Of a DNA stretch of 64,000 nucleotides, positions 1-12,957 are shown piece by piece. Source of the DNA: Gonocerus acuteangulatus (taxonomy: Eukaryota > Arthropoda > Insecta > Hemiptera > Coreidae). Below the pieces are notes generated by a model. That model saw nothing but the letters and a program-made list of their open reading frames with translations, searched no databases and was not told where the DNA came from. The number at the start of each line of letters is the position of its first letter. Position 1 is the stretch's first letter. A program made the position numbers and the translations under genes. The stretch lies in contig OX328124.1 of assembly GCA_946811695.1 (NCBI GenBank), positions 55,310,603 through 55,374,602 of the forward strand, read 5' to 3'.

Positions 1-1025
1 AGAGGGATTATTACTCTCGTTAATAGGACTGGCATGCGCATGATTCGTGCTGTTTGGGGAAGAAATGGGCAGTGTAATGATAAGCTGGAAACACCAATCC
101 CCAACGCAGATCTGGTAGTGCCGATCTGCGACAGGGCGGAGTCTCTTGCATCACTCACTCCCCCGCTCTGGGGAACTGGACCAGCGAGGGCGATCAACTC
201 TGACCTTTGCCGGCGTACAGTTCTTACGAATGTGTAATTTTCATCTCATTTATGGAGTCCGTTTTCATGTTTTCGTCCCATTTCCCTCCTGGCCATGTTA
301 TCTCTTTGCATAGAATAATTATCGTGACGAAGGTTTAGAAGCGCAAAGGGCACATACATATTTTGAAGTAGAATATGGATTCAGGAAATATTCTCAATTG
401 TTGTATTTAATGCAAATGAGGAAGAAAGAGACACATATTTGCACACAAATGTAAGCTAGGATCATTTTTATTTCATAGCAGGCTCTAAGACTATTGCGAA
501 GAACATAAAAAGACAGGAATAAAATAGACATTGAAATGGACGGTGGCCACTGAGAGTAAAATCACGACTATAGTAAATTATAATCTCAAATAAGCACGTG
601 TAATGTGTGCCAAAGGAGCAACAAACAGGTGTTAACACAGAAACCATTTTTTAAAGAAAATACACGTAAAACTCTTATTGAACAGACTTATGGCCATATA
701 TATGAAAAAGTATATAATTGAAATTCACTATTTAAATTATAATTTTTACGAATGATTTATGGTTAAAAAAATGCAAGGAGGGACGTTTCAGACCCGGGAT
801 TCACCCCGGGAAAACTGTGAGAGAACTAAATGCGAACTAGAGAAACAAGGCGAAGCGTCATGTTACCTACATCTTTCTGAATCAGAAAATATTTTTTATT
901 TTTTTATTTTTTATTTTATTTTATTGAAATTTACAACCTGTACAGAGAACAACATGTAAACAGTAATGTATCTTTAACTCATGGATACATAGGAGGGGAG
1001 AATACAACCATTGTTGAACTCCCTA

Positions 1026-1030
<5 letters not shown>
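1..1030. other. Intergenic, no recognised gene
   Basis: The first 240 bases are less AT-rich than the rest and hold a 67-codon open frame (34-237, +) with no recognisable motif; a palindrome around 106-129 has GCAGATC paired with GATCTGC. From 240 to 1030 the DNA is AT-rich. A small hairpin with CCCGGG arms lies near 792-809. Nothing here can be called a gene. Confidence 0.5.
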
Positions 1031-1031
<1 letters not shown>

Positions 1032-1083
<52 letters not shown>

Positions 1084-1113
1084 TCAGACAAGGAACAAAC
1101 AGACAGACACGTG

Positions 1114-1183
<70 letters not shown>

Positions 1184-1185
1184 GT
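1032..1185. repeat. Two (TA)n tracts separated by a dispersed-repeat tail
   Basis: (TA)n runs at about 1032-1081 and 1117-1185 flank a 35-bp piece containing AACAAACAGACAGACACGTG. The same piece ends the dispersed repeats at 10770-10960 and 54886-55450, also directly before (TA)n, so these tracts look seeded by that repeat's 3' end. Confidence 0.85.
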
Positions 1186-1340
1186 GTGTATAAGTATGGC
1201 CGACTGTTCTTTTCGTGATCTATGGGTCCTGAAGCCCATTTCGTCCCTATAGAGAGAGGAAAGGAACGCACTATTTGTAATGAGTAATTGTGAAATTTTG
1301 TTCCCTTACGGAGGCCACTATAGGTTATTCACCGACGACA

Positions 1341-3640
1341 AAATTTTTTTTATTTTATTTTAGTTTTTTCACCATTTGGTGACAAAACCACGGCTTTGTT
1401 CTTAGTTCATAATTAAAGATTGACAGAAAAGTATCCGTCTGTTGATTATGTGTGTTTTAAATGTTCTGTCTGTTGATTATTTTGTGTATTGTTAAGTGTT
1501 TTGTTACTGTCTGTTTTGTTACATTAATCCGACAAAAAGAGAATATCTGTTGGAGGGATTATTTCTCAAAAAATCCAATTCACCAAATGGCTTTTGTTAT
1601 TTTAACTTTTTCAAATTTTGTTGTATAGATGTGTATGTATGAGGTATTTAATGATTTCAACAATGTACTGGCTATTATCGGAAAGTAAGTCAGTCAAATT
1701 GTGGGGTGATTTACAATTTGTCCTGAGTCTACAGTCTGTCAGTATGTGCTTAATTGTTAGTGAGTATTGCAGTACGTACATGTCGGTCTATCTTGTCTGG
1801 TCATAATGTAGGAATGTGTCAGTCGTGAATGGCCAATCCTTAGACGGCATAAAACTTCTTCTTCACGTCTTTTTGATCTTTTACTGGATGACCATTCCTG
1901 TATTGTGTGCTTGATTTCTCGAAGCTTGTTTTCAGTCGTGTTGTACGAGGATTCATGCCATTTATCTGTTATGTATCTCTTAGATAAGGCTTGTAGATCC
2001 TGGTATGTGTTGTAATGTACGTCTGGTGCTGGTCGTCGAGTGGCTAGCTTAGCCTGTTCGTCTACTGCAGTATTTTGTCTGATGTCTTCGTGGCCGGGTA
2101 GCCAGTACATTGTGAAGTTCTTATTTGTGTGATGAATTATTTCAAAAATTTCGCGTACTATGGGGTGTGTACTGTAATAGTCTTGTAGTGATTGTATTGA
2201 ACTGAGTGAGTCCGTGCATATTACAATGTTCTTATGTTCTGTGTCTGGTAGGCTGTTCAGTCCTAGTTTTATGGCTTCCAGTTCAGCTGAATACGTACTA
2301 GTGTCGTCTGGAAGTTTTCTGTAGTAGCAGTTATGACCAATAATAGCAGCTGCGCCTGTCCCATGTGGAGTTCTTGACGCGTCAGTGTATACAAAAAGAG
2401 AATCACTATTTTCTTTGTGAAAAGCTTGAAAAAACGAAGTGTAAAAAAGCCTAGAAGTTGGATTATTCTTTTTGAATTTTGACAAGATTAGATTGGTTTT
2501 TAAATTTTCTAATCTCCACGGAATATATGAACATACAGGATTCATGAGAACAGTCGTTGCTGCTATTAATGTACCATTCGTATAGTCCATGTATCGTAGG
2601 TGTAGTGGTCTTTGCCTTTTTGGGTGCTGTTGATATTTTCTAAGAATTCTTTCATCAGTGTTGTTTGGGGTGCAAGGGCAGTTTAAAATTTTTGATTTTA
2701 ATGTGAACTTTATACAATTTAACATACGTCTATACCCCAATGGATGTTCTCCCGATCCAAGATATAAACTGATTGCTGGACTTGACCTAAAAGCTCCGGT
2801 GGCGAGACGGAGTCCAGTGTTATGCACGGGATCTAGCATCTTCAAGGTACTGGGTCTGGCAAATGAGTACACTATGCTTCCGTAATCCAGTATGGACCTG
2901 GTGTACGCTCGGTAGAAGGTTAGCATTAAGCTTCTGTCAGCTCCCCACTGGGTATTACTAAGGATCCTCAAGAAATGTAAAGACTTTTTACATTTTTCAA
3001 GGAGTCTTTTCAAGTGAGGTGCCCAAGTAAGCCTTGAATCAAAATGCATCCCTAGGAATTTTATTGTGTTGGCTACAGGTATCTGTTGGGAGTGTAGGAA
3101 CAATTCTATTTGCGGGATTATTCTTTTCTTAGTGAACACGATACATTGTGTTTTTTCATTTGATATCTTGAGGCCATTACGGGAACTCCAATTTTCCAGG
3201 TTGCCTGTTACCTCCTGGATTGTGTCTTGCATTCGTTTTATGTAATTTCCCTTGCTATAAATAAGTAAATAATCAACATACAGGCTATACCTTACTTCTG
3301 GCATGATACACTCGCGGATGGTGTCTATTGCGATCTTGAATAGGGTCGTGCTCAAGACGCAACCTTGCGGGACTCCGTTTTCCTGGATTAATGAGTCCGA
3401 CAGCTGTCCTCCTACTTTGACTCTAAATGTCCTATTCGAAACGAAATGTTCTATGAAATTGAGTACATTTCCCAGAATATTCCATTCATACAATTTCGAC
3501 ACAATATTCCGGCGCCATACTGTATCGTATGCTTTTTCAATGTCGAATGAAACGGCTATGATAGACTCCTTGTTAAGAAATTTAAAAATTTCATTTTCAA
3601 AGCGAACTATGTGGTCCATTGTCGAGGACTATGTGGTCCA
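1341..3640 (-). pseudogene. 5'-truncated non-LTR retrotransposon (RT, RNase H, zinc knuckle)
   Basis: A 620-codon reverse-strand frame (3619 to 1757) encodes the second half of a reverse transcriptase, then an RNase H domain and the start of a CCHC knuckle. Visible RT motifs are FDIEKAYDTVW, GVPQGCVLS and a catalytic box reading YVDY where active enzymes have YVDD or YADD; the changed codon is 3269-3271 (TAT for GAT or GAC). RNase H keeps YTDAS, SAELEAI and CTDSLSS. Just after the second knuckle cysteine the frame shifts; the next frame continues as LTIKHILTDC and stays open to a stop at 1611-1613. The 3' untranslated part ends in an A-rich tail (T-rich on +) near 1341-1365. The RT start and any endonuclease or ORF1 are absent, so this is a 5'-truncated, dead copy. 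It resembles the intact element at 58.6-64 kb (both have GADR and LDYGS/IDYGS blocks). A possible 7-bp target duplication is ACAAAAT at 1338-1344 and 3640-3646, which is weak. Confidence 0.9.
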
Positions 3641-3894
3641 CAAAATGTAGCAAAGGAAATAAAACAAGTTTCTTTGTTAGCGACAAGATTGCGTTAGCGA
3701 GCTTAAAAAGCTGTTTAAGTAAAACGGGATCAGCCCGTTTTCGATTTACATAAAGTTAGTTGGATGTTGAAGGTTATCCGGTCGGTGAGAAATCATGCTC
3801 AGGATATACTCGTACATGGCTGGGAGGCAAGGACGTTCATTGGACTTATTACTTAAAGGTTCCTTGCCTAGCAATGCCCTAAATAGTATACAAT

Positions 3895-3942
<48 letters not shown>

Positions 3943-4160
3943 TTTTTCTCATTTCTTTTCGATTTCATGGGAGGGAGCATGGACCGACCGGACAATATTT
4001 GAAGAGATTTAACATACAGAATGACGATAAGTGTAAATGTGACGGACGGACTACACAAACATTTACCCACATCAATATATTTATGCACACTATTCGACAA
4101 AAACAGACTAAAATTAATAAAATCGATTACATTAGAGGATGTGAATTGGCCAGAAAAACA
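3641..4160. other. Intergenic with (TA)n tract
   Basis: AT-rich DNA with a (TA)n tract at about 3903-3941. Open frames on either side of the tract (3795-4163 + and 3746-4100 -) run through the microsatellite as Tyr-Ile repeats and show no domain. Confidence 0.6.
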
Positions 4161-4418
4161 TAGGTGGCTTTAGACAAACATTTCTGGGGGGGGGGCTAAT
4201 TTAAAATGGGTTTACGGCCGTGCCTGGAGGTGTAGAATTAGATTTTTATAACCAGGCACCTTGAAATCAGGATTTGAGAAACTAGGAACATACATTAATT
4301 AGAACTTATTACCATTAATTTGCCTAAACAATTTATTTTTCTAACTTAATCGAAAAATGTTGTGAATTTTCATTCTGGGGGCTAAGCCCCCCAAACTCTC
4401 CCCTTTAGCCGCCACTGC
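4161..4418. mobile_element. Candidate hAT-like MITE
   Basis: The ends are imperfect inverted repeats: AGGTGGCTTTAGA followed by a G-run on the left, and a C-run followed by CCTTTAGCCGCCACTG on the right. Insect hAT elements often carry GTGGCGG-type termini beside G/C runs. The flanks CAGAAAAAC and CAGAACAAC could be a decayed 8-bp target duplication. There is no coding capacity. The assignment is inferred from the ends alone. Confidence 0.45.
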
Positions 4419-5596
4419 AGAACAACCAAATATTCTATTTGATAAATATGATAAAGAATTTTCAAAATTTATCTTAAGTATAAACATGGATGTAACAAAT
4501 TAAAATTAGAATTAATGTTTTGATTTGAACAATAATGAGTGTAACTCAATATATCTGCACTTGCAAATTCTTCTGGGTCAAGAGAAACCGCAGCATCGGT
4601 TAAAGTTAAATTTTATTTTAATATTATTTAATTATAGTTTATATTATTATCAAAATACACAATTATTAGAGTATTATTTTAACTAAGTTAGATTTTTTTT
4701 GTGTTTATAATCGATTTCTATCTCTGTTTTGTATAAACTATTTGAACAACATTCATATCTTAATATTTTACTAGTATTTCTAAAGTGACACAACTCTCAA
4801 AAATTCGTTTTATTCACACCGTCATAGTTAGGACTATGAAAGACATGGTGAATATATCTTTATCAACCATCAAAACTGTATGTACCAAGCTTCAGAGCTT
4901 GTACACCAGAGGGCACTTGCGTCACCCTTCCTGTATTGATGCTTAGCCCCCTACATAGGCAAGAGTGTCACATTTTCAGTTGAGTTTTATTTTGAGTTAT
5001 TTCACTTTAGAAATATTAGTGGGATATGTAAATAAATAACATAATCACTAAATGTAATATGCAAAATACGGCAATGGAACATGTGTTCGAAATAAATGCA
5101 CTGTTCATAGAGATACTATGAAGAGGGAGAGAAAACCAACATTTTTGAGATAGAAAAAGTAGTATACCATTCGTAATCAAGTACAAGGCTTTTTTTACAG
5201 ACATGTTTCGTGCCTTATTCGCACCTCTCTGGAACCTTTCGTTGTTAGGAAGTTCTTTCGTCTCTTAATCTCGTATGTGCCAGGCGTAATACTAATGAGT
5301 ATTTTAATTATATAATTAATCTACTGTTCTAATGTCAATTTTTATAATATTTCTGTTATCTATTTTATTTATTATTTTTTTATGAGTGTGTGTTTAACGG
5401 CGTATCAACACTTGGGCTATCTATAGTTTGCCACCCTTTTATAATGCCAACAGCACGTGGTCGGTCACCCATTCAGGTATGTTGCTTAACATCGGTGATC
5501 AACGGGTACAGGTGCATTCAACGTGGCTTGGCTCTATTTTATTGTTTTTATAATAGGATATATATTTGATATTCACGTTAGGTTTATTTTTTCGTG

Positions 5597-5659
<63 letters not shown>

Positions 5660-6480
5660 TGCGTACACAGAATGTTTCAAGCTCAGTGTACACCTGTCTG
5701 TTTTTTTAACAACAAAGAACATTTTAGAACGAAACATTGAAGGTCTTATCTATGACTTAACGCGTCCATTTTCAAAGATGTGAATGTTCCTATGGAAAGA
5801 GTTATTTAGTAAGACTGCGTCTAATAGGCAGTTTTATTTTAAAACAGGTTTAAATGAAGCAGGTTTTTGATCCCAAGAGTTACTAAGTGGCTGAAACGCA
5901 AATTTTCAGCATTGAAAAAGTCTTTGTAGTTTACAAAAATAAAACTTTCCGAAGCATATCGCTTTAAATTTTGAACGTCCTCATTGTCGGTGAAATCAAT
6001 AAAGAATATGCTAAGCAATTTAATCGTTGAAATGATAACGGTTTTATTAATTTAATTTATATTTATCATTAAACAAAATCTCACCATGCATAATGATCTT
6101 GAAAAACAGTGAACTTGGGTCATAACAATGGTTATCTACAGGATAAAGTAAATGCATCTTTTAATGGCCCAGCTGACTCAATAAAAGTTTTATTTTTTCG
6201 AAGATAATAGTTCTGGGTCTATCGAGGGATGTAATGGCCCCGAAAATGTAGGGCAAAGAGCTACGAGTGGTACAAAAGGAAACAAGGTACTATTTTTTGA
6301 CCTACGCCACATAAACCCGAAAAAGTAAATATACTTGAATGGCCAGAAACACGTGGAATATTATATAAACTTAGTTGCGGTCTCATTTTTTATAATTTAA
6401 TAATAATCCAATTCTACTAAACCCTAATCCTATTATGACGATGAGAAGTGGCGATGTACACCTTACATATTTTATATATT
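4419..6480. other. Intergenic, no recognised gene
   Basis: AT-rich DNA with stop codons in all frames. A (TA)n tract lies at about 5599-5656. At 5200-5226 there is a 27-bp piece (ACATGTTTCGTGCCTTATTC and on) matching the loop side of the hairpin MITE at 33.6-33.8 kb, so this is probably a decayed copy of it. Confidence 0.55.
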
Positions 6481-6610
6481 ACTAGCTGTTACCCGGTGTG
6501 CAATGCTACTCCTACTTTATATTAAATATCTGTAGCCGGGCTTACCATGCTACACATGCTTCATATTAAATAGTTGTAACCCAGCTTCCATGGTACGCCT
6601 ACTTTATATT
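6481..6610 (+). repeat. Dispersed repeat fragment (CTAGCTGTTACCCGG family)
   Basis: Begins CTAGCTGTTACCCGG, as do copies at 45058 and 54884. Within 130 bases the CCCGG...TGCTAC motif recurs about three times at roughly 50-bp spacing, so this copy seems to have a tandemly repeated head. Non-coding. Confidence 0.55.
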
Positions 6611-7464
6611 ATATATTTAAAAAAATTAATGATTATATTATATTTGTCCAAATTATGAGAATATAAGATAATAAATTGAGAACTCGGCTGAAAAATTTAT
6701 TTTCCATTTTTTTAAGAGAAAGTGGGGTGGAAAATAAATTAATCCTTATTTTTTAAAAAGTACCCTTATTTTAAAAAGTACCCTTACTTTTAAAATGGTA
6801 TTACAATTAAATGATTCCAAATAATTTAATTGCAATACCGTTTTAAAGAAAATCCAAACCAAACTCCCTGTGTTTAATTTTTTTAAAGAAAAAAAAATAT
6901 GAGGTCCATAAATAAATATTCATAAAAAATAGCAATACAAATGAGGCATTTAATTAAGGTTATGATTAGTTATAAGTTGTAATAACCTACAACTGAAACT
7001 ATATTCTTTATTTTCATTGATTTTTTTTTAAATATAATATTTATTTATTTTAAGGGCTTCGCATCTAAAGCTAAAACCTCAACCTTGCGCAAATATAATA
7101 TTAATATGTTATATTGTTTACCTGTTCTTGTAATAATCCGTAACTGAGTTTTTTTTTATGAATGAAAAAGTAGGTAAGTCGTGCAGGGTGTATGTTATTT
7201 ATGCCAAAAGGAAAGTTTTAAAAACATAGTTTGTTAATAGTCCTTTCTATTAAAGCTTCTGTTTCAAATTTTATGGTTCATGGGCTCTTCTATAAGGATA
7301 GTCCTTCTATCATAGGAAATAGGGGCCTCTAAGAATAAAAACAAATTTAAGATATTTTTCTTGCAGTTATGGACAACAATGAATTAAAGGTATTTGGGAA
7401 TTTCAATAACGACATTGACTTGGCGAGCAACAATATTTTTACCAGAATTGCAACCGTATTTAAA
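6611..7464. other. AT-rich intergenic with a small hairpin
   Basis: No gene is seen. A hairpin lies at about 6795-6852, pairing AAAATGGTATTACAATTAAAT with ATTTAATTGCAATACCGTTTT, and a TACCCTTA motif is repeated just before it. It could be a tiny MITE remnant. Confidence 0.5.
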
Positions 7465-8195
7465 CATTTAGTCCAAGAGCTGGTAACACACTTTTCAAGT
7501 GTTTTATGTGCCTTGAAATTGTGCTATAGTGGGTCTCTAGTGTAGATAAAAAGTTAAGTATGTGGTTGCTGGACATACCTTGAAACAGGAGGTACTGCGC
7601 ATGGTAATCAGTAACAAACTATGGGCCAAAAATAGTGTTTTATTCAGAAGCCATAATTCTTTAATGTAAAATTAAGGCAATTCTATAATGAATAATATAT
7701 AAGGTAGACACTTTTAAGTGGGATACATATAAAAACAAAACTGAAGTGGGTTTTTTGTAATATTAAATGAAGTCTCTTCTTCACACTGCTATTTAAACAC
7801 CATAATTGAAAATAATTACAAAAGGGCAGACACTTTTTGTGAGGTTTAGTAATCAGCAGACATGAAAATAAATTCAGCCGATGATAGACTGCAATGCAGT
7901 GCGTGTAACCGTAAGAGTGAGAGAGCACCAATCATCTGGACAGGACAGTTGTGGCTGTTCTAGAAATAAAGCAACTTGCCTTAATTATACATTAAAGATT
8001 GTTGGCTTCTGAATAAAATACCATTTTAGTGACATATTTTTTTAACACCTTTCCCCTATGTGCAGTACCTGGTGTTCCAAGGTATGTCCAGGATACACAT
8101 ATATGCCTTACCTATCCAAGACATGCAATACACCAAAATTCCAAGGTGCATAAAACACTTCATGAAATGTGCGTTACCAGCTATCCGACTAAATG
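7465..8195. mobile_element. Long-inverted-repeat (foldback-like) element
   Basis: Arms at about 7465-7680 and 7976-8195 are reverse complements at roughly three quarters identity. Shared blocks include GCTGGTAAC, CTGGACATACCTTG, GGTACTGC and TTTTATTCAGAAGCC. The 300-bp centre has only a chance 82-codon frame. The structure fits an old foldback or long-TIR non-autonomous DNA transposon; no transposase is present. Confidence 0.7.
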
Positions 8196-8789
8196 GTGAC
8201 AGTCAGAGGATATAACTATCCCAGACAAAAGGAAGCATATGGCAGAATATAATGATTAAATTATTATGGATATTAAATTAATAAAAAATTGCATGGAAAA
8301 TTTAATTACTTATTCATTTATTAGAACACCACAATTCACGTGACTTCCTCTTCTTATAAAAATAATATTTTAATACATTAATTTATCTGCAAAAAAATAG
8401 CATGCAAAAGAAATATTATAAGAAGAATAACTTTATTAAAAAAAAAATTAAAGTGAGGCTGCCCAAATTAATAGGGTTGCTAAACCATACAGCTCTTATA
8501 ATAATAAAATAATGTTTCAAAATGTGGTGAAAATTAATTCATTTATTTACATTCATTTGTATGATTATAAACATTTATATAATTTATTATGTACATCTAT
8601 CTATATGCGAATAAAACAATAAGTTAAATATAACAACATTTAATATAATATTTTAATAATATTTGCATATGTATGTGAGAGAATTAATTTCAAGTTCATA
8701 AATTTAAGTCCTTTACAAAATGACATTGTTCACAAAGGAGTTTTTAATGCTTAAAAAAATCTTTATGTTTAAAACAAAATGTTCTATCT
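8196..8789. other. AT-rich intergenic
   Basis: No open frame of note, no repeat shared with other parts of the window, and no RNA gene recognised. Confidence 0.55.
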
Positions 8790-10240
8790 TTTTGGAACTT
8801 TAAACTTCACTTAAAGCTACATATTCTGCATATGGAGACTCTTCTGTACCATCTTTTTTCTTTCTCGATTTCCAGTATAATACATTACCAAATAACCTAA
8901 TAAGAAAACCAGTGGTGGATTTTCCTTCTAAATGATCATTTAAGAATATAGTCTCTACATCCATCTGTTCAACATTTAGACCCATTTGATATCTTCAACT
9001 TCCTTATTTCAACAAAATCTCAAGCATTATTTTGTTTCAAACTATCTATTTCTCTATCCCAAAAATCACAATCGCTTGAACTTTATCAGATTCGCCCTCA
9101 GCCAATCCAATACAGCTTATGTTTTCTTGGATAACATCAACATGCCTAGCGACAATGATTTTATTATTCAAAAGTACTTTATATCCCACTTCACTATACT
9201 CGATTAAAATGCACATATTCACCTTTTTATCCCATTTAGAAGTTATTATTTGTTCTGGTTTCCTAACAAAATTTTTACTACCATATAAATTAAAGTTAGA
9301 AGCATCTGGTTTCTTTCCAAAACAGATTTCATAGGGTATTTTATTGTCAATGGTGTTAGCTAAAGAGGGATTTTTCAAATAAGTTGCTGCACATGCCATT
9401 TCTGGCCAACATTTTTTTCTACAATATCTTCTGCCAGTAAGCAATGAGATATATTCATAATTGTTCTAGTAAATCACACCGTTTAACTCATGAATTCATG
9501 GGGCAGGGATTAATTTTGATACCCTTTTTTTTGGTAGTCATAATTCTTACTATTTAATATTCCTTACCAATGTCACACCTCATAATACCAATTTCCTAAG
9601 TTTTCAACCTCATTTACTTATTGAACAAAGGAATGAAAAACTTCTGTTTTAGGTTTAATAGTTTAAATCCTAGCAATCTTACTATTTATTTATTTATACA
9701 TCAGTGAGACCGCGACAAAGGGAATTCATCACTAAACACTTAAATAACAATAAACAATACTGAACAATTATGAAGAAATTAACATGAGGGCAATCTTACT
9801 ATAATCATCTATAAATGAAACAAAATATTTTTCACCTTTGAGACTCCTAGTTAAAAAAAGGTCCACATCAGTGTAAACAATTCCAAAATACTTTTAGCCT
9901 TGTTCTTATTGTTTTCCAAAGGGACACGGTCCATTTTACAATACAAGTTTTATAAATTTATAACATGTCCAGATAAACTGATTGTTTCATTTCAGTTGTT
10001 TGAATTTTATTTTTTTAACATAATCTGAAGTTTCTAAGTACAATTTACTATGCTGTTGATTCCTTTAGGTATAATCTATCAAATTTCTGAATTATGTCTT
10101 AGGCTGTTGTCAAATCACAAAGAAATTCAAACTGTTTATTTGATCTTGCTGATCCCAATCTTCACCAACTTTGGTCTCCTTTGCCTTTTCAATGACATTT
10201 ACACACCTCATCAGTTTAAAAAAAAAAGTTAAGTGTTTTT
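8790..10240 (-). pseudogene. Degraded Ty1/copia pol
   Basis: Reverse-strand pieces appear in copia order. Near 9950-9780 are remnants of the integrase core (FIDDYSKIA in an interrupted frame). A 132-codon frame (9444-9046) matches the post-core integrase region, with TYLKNPSLANTIDNKIPYE, FGKKPDASNFNLYGSKNFV and a C-terminal SEVGYKV block. A short frame (8985-8800) joins the start of the RT (VEQMDVETIFLNDHLEG) directly to the copia RNase H (KSTTGFLIRLFGNVLYW, then YAEYVALSE), so nearly all of the RT has been deleted. A stretch at about 9670-9760 interrupts the integrase with unrelated DNA. No long terminal repeats were found. The element is long dead. Confidence 0.8.
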
Positions 10241-10769
10241 CCACATACTAAAACCCTCTCCATCAAATACCAGTACAAACATATTCATTTAACAGAAAAG
10301 CGAGTGAGAGATTATTCAACCGAATACTATAACCGACATTGCAACCTTCCTTTACTAAAGAGAAAAAACTACCTCTCAACAAAAGTTTTGAAATTATTAT
10401 AGTTCTGAATAGAAACATGACCACTTAATTATATTATATTAGTCCAAATTATGATTAGATAAACACAGAACATTTTTATGATATACTTATTTATACGATA
10501 TTAGTCTATATTCTGGTTAGAGCAGTGTTGCCCTAGGCAATCAAATGAAAATTGATTTGATATGAATAAAACTGATCTGATATTAAGGAAATTAATCTTA
10601 AAAAATATGATATTTTATTATATGATATCTTATATGATATTTGTCCAAACTCTGAGAATATAAACCTACTATTTAGATAAACAAACAAAGGTTTTTTTAT
10701 TGCACTTCTTCTTAGAAGGAGGGGCAACACTGGAAAGAAAATGCCGATTTCTGACTATAAACTCTTCTG
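10241..10769. other. AT-rich intergenic
   Basis: No gene. Around 10550-10650 the motif GATATGATAT / ATATGATATC recurs several times as a short, imperfect tandem array. The nearby open frames have no recognisable domain. Confidence 0.5.
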
Positions 10770-10960
10770 TATATGACAGTTTCGAACTCGTTACTTCCAA
10801 ACTATGAATCCTAGAAGATTTTGAGCTAGCCTACGAGATTTCCCGGATCAAGACGTATCTATGTGCGAAGTTTGGTCAATATCAGTCAAACGATGTGGAT
10901 TTGTATAAGGAACAAACAAACAGAAAAACAGACACGTGATTTTTATATATATAGATTACA
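10770..10960 (+). repeat. 3' end of the CTAGCTGTTACCCGG repeat family
   Basis: Contains the family blocks AGTTTGGTCAATATCAGTC, GTGTGGATTTGTATAAGGAA (here GATGTGG) and ACAGACACGTGATTT followed by a short TA tract and GATTA. Matching blocks occur at 45190-45400 and 55010-55450. This looks like the 3' end of a retroposon, but no coding part was found. Confidence 0.6.
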
Positions 10961-12270
10961 TTACATTATTGTGTATATGTTTTTTTAATGTATATATTAT
11001 TATCATATTTTATTACGTTGTTGTCTATATATTTACATCATGTATATGCTACCAAGGCGATTCGCCCAATACTACGCAATATTAATTATACTATATTACA
11101 TATAAATCCAATAAAACTGTATGATACGTATAATTATTGTTGAAAATCGTTCTAATCCTCGTTTAATTGTTTCTCAGTAAAAGCGATGTCGATTCACAAA
11201 GATTACGCTAGTTTTGGAAATCATGCAAACTGTTTGGAGAAAAAAAAATGCATATCTAATAACAGCTCATCATCCATTGGTAGAAGAAGAACTAATGTAT
11301 TTTTAGTAAGTAAGAATATCTAACAATAAAATATTTTAAAACAATAAATGAAATATTTATGAATGGAGTAAAAGTAAATGTAATGTGACCTTTTTAGTGT
11401 CCTAGAACTTGGCTTTTATTATCTCCTGACTTTAGCAGTCGATGAATCGGTCAAAAAAAAAAAAAAATGATCGCTGAATTTGTTGGATTTGGTTTTGAAT
11501 GATACATTTCCGACCTCCGCGGAGCTCTGGTTGCCCTCAAGATGCCAATTTAAAAAGTCGCTTTCAGGAGGCCTTCGAAATCACCTTTTTAAAAGTACAA
11601 CATCCGTTTTCCCTTGAAATAAACTGATGGATTGGTCCATTTTCAGTGACACTCCTGACATTACGAAAACCATTTCGTTTAAACAACTCGCGAAGTAAAA
11701 CTGAGAATGACAAACACTTATACACTTGCAAAACTTAACTTTTGTTATACCTATTAAATAGGATGATTTGAGGTGAAAAAAATAGCAATCATCAGTCGGA
11801 GTGATTCTGTTTTATTATATTAAAATTTGACATGTCGTTCAGAAGAAATAGAAATATATTGATTTTTAAAGAAAGAAACAACCAGTCGCTAGATACCATT
11901 ATCAAACACAGACACAGCACATTTTTTTAAAACAATTTTTCTATTTATCTCTCTAAATATATTTGTTTACAGTACATCAGTGTTCATAGTGATAGATTAC
12001 CTACTAATTACCATACTTTCTATACAATACTTCTGAAGTATGAACTTTTACTGAAAAAAACACTCCTTGGAACGGTTGCAAGTCAAACTTGTGAAAACAA
12101 TCTCAACTGAATCCGTGATTTGGGAGAACAAGAACCTAAAATTTTAATTGTTTCCCATCTTCAACAAAGCCGTTTAAATACCACTTCTAAATATCTGTAA
12201 AAAGTGTACCTGAAAAAACAAACAGTGTTATGCCAAGTGTGATTCTGCAAAAAAAATAAAGAAAAAGGAA
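10961..12270. other. AT-rich intergenic
   Basis: No gene, RNA gene or shared repeat recognised over 1.3 kb. A short A-run lies near 11454-11467. Confidence 0.55.
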
Positions 12271-12273
12271 AAA

Positions 12274-12891
12274 AATCCGTCACGCAGGAGCTGCATAACT
12301 AAGCACTTTCCTCAGAATTGGGTAGTGTCGAGTGCATTCCTGAATAATTTGCTTAATATAACCTAGATAGATAAATAAAATAAAAACATAAATAGTTCTT
12401 CTCTTTTGATTTTATTATGAGCACCTGTTTCAATTATTACTTTTGTAATTAATTTCCTTCCAGAATTTAGTGTATATGGGGTACTACACTAGGTAATAAA
12501 TACACAAAGCTTCACATTTTCGTCTACTGATCTTGATGAATAAAATATAATAAAAATTACGACTGGAAATGGCAAATAACTACTTTGGCTCGAGGGTAAA
12601 CCCCCCTCCCCTTCTAATGAACGAATTTAGTTTATTTTTACAACACATTTTTCTCTTCAGTTGACCACAACGAATACCGAGTTTCGTTGAAATATAACAA
12701 AAATTACGACTGTTATTTGCAAATAACTACTTTGGCTCCGGAGTAAACCCCCCCCCCCCCTCCATATGGAACGATTTTGTTGGTTAACGAACTCGTTCAA
12801 TCGTTTGATAGGGGAATACTATATACCAAGTTTCGTGGTGACAAAACAAAAACTTTGGACTGTATCGTGTTAACAGACACATATTTAACTA

Positions 12892-12957
<66 letters not shown>

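Noticed and set aside
1011..1218. Open frames of Tyr-Ile repeats through (TA)n tracts here and at about 15 other places
   Set aside because: TA dinucleotide runs have no stop codon in any frame; these are microsatellite artefacts.
9119..9334. Plus-strand open frame over the copia remnant
   Set aside because: It is the shadow of the reverse-strand integrase frame, which has clear copia motifs.
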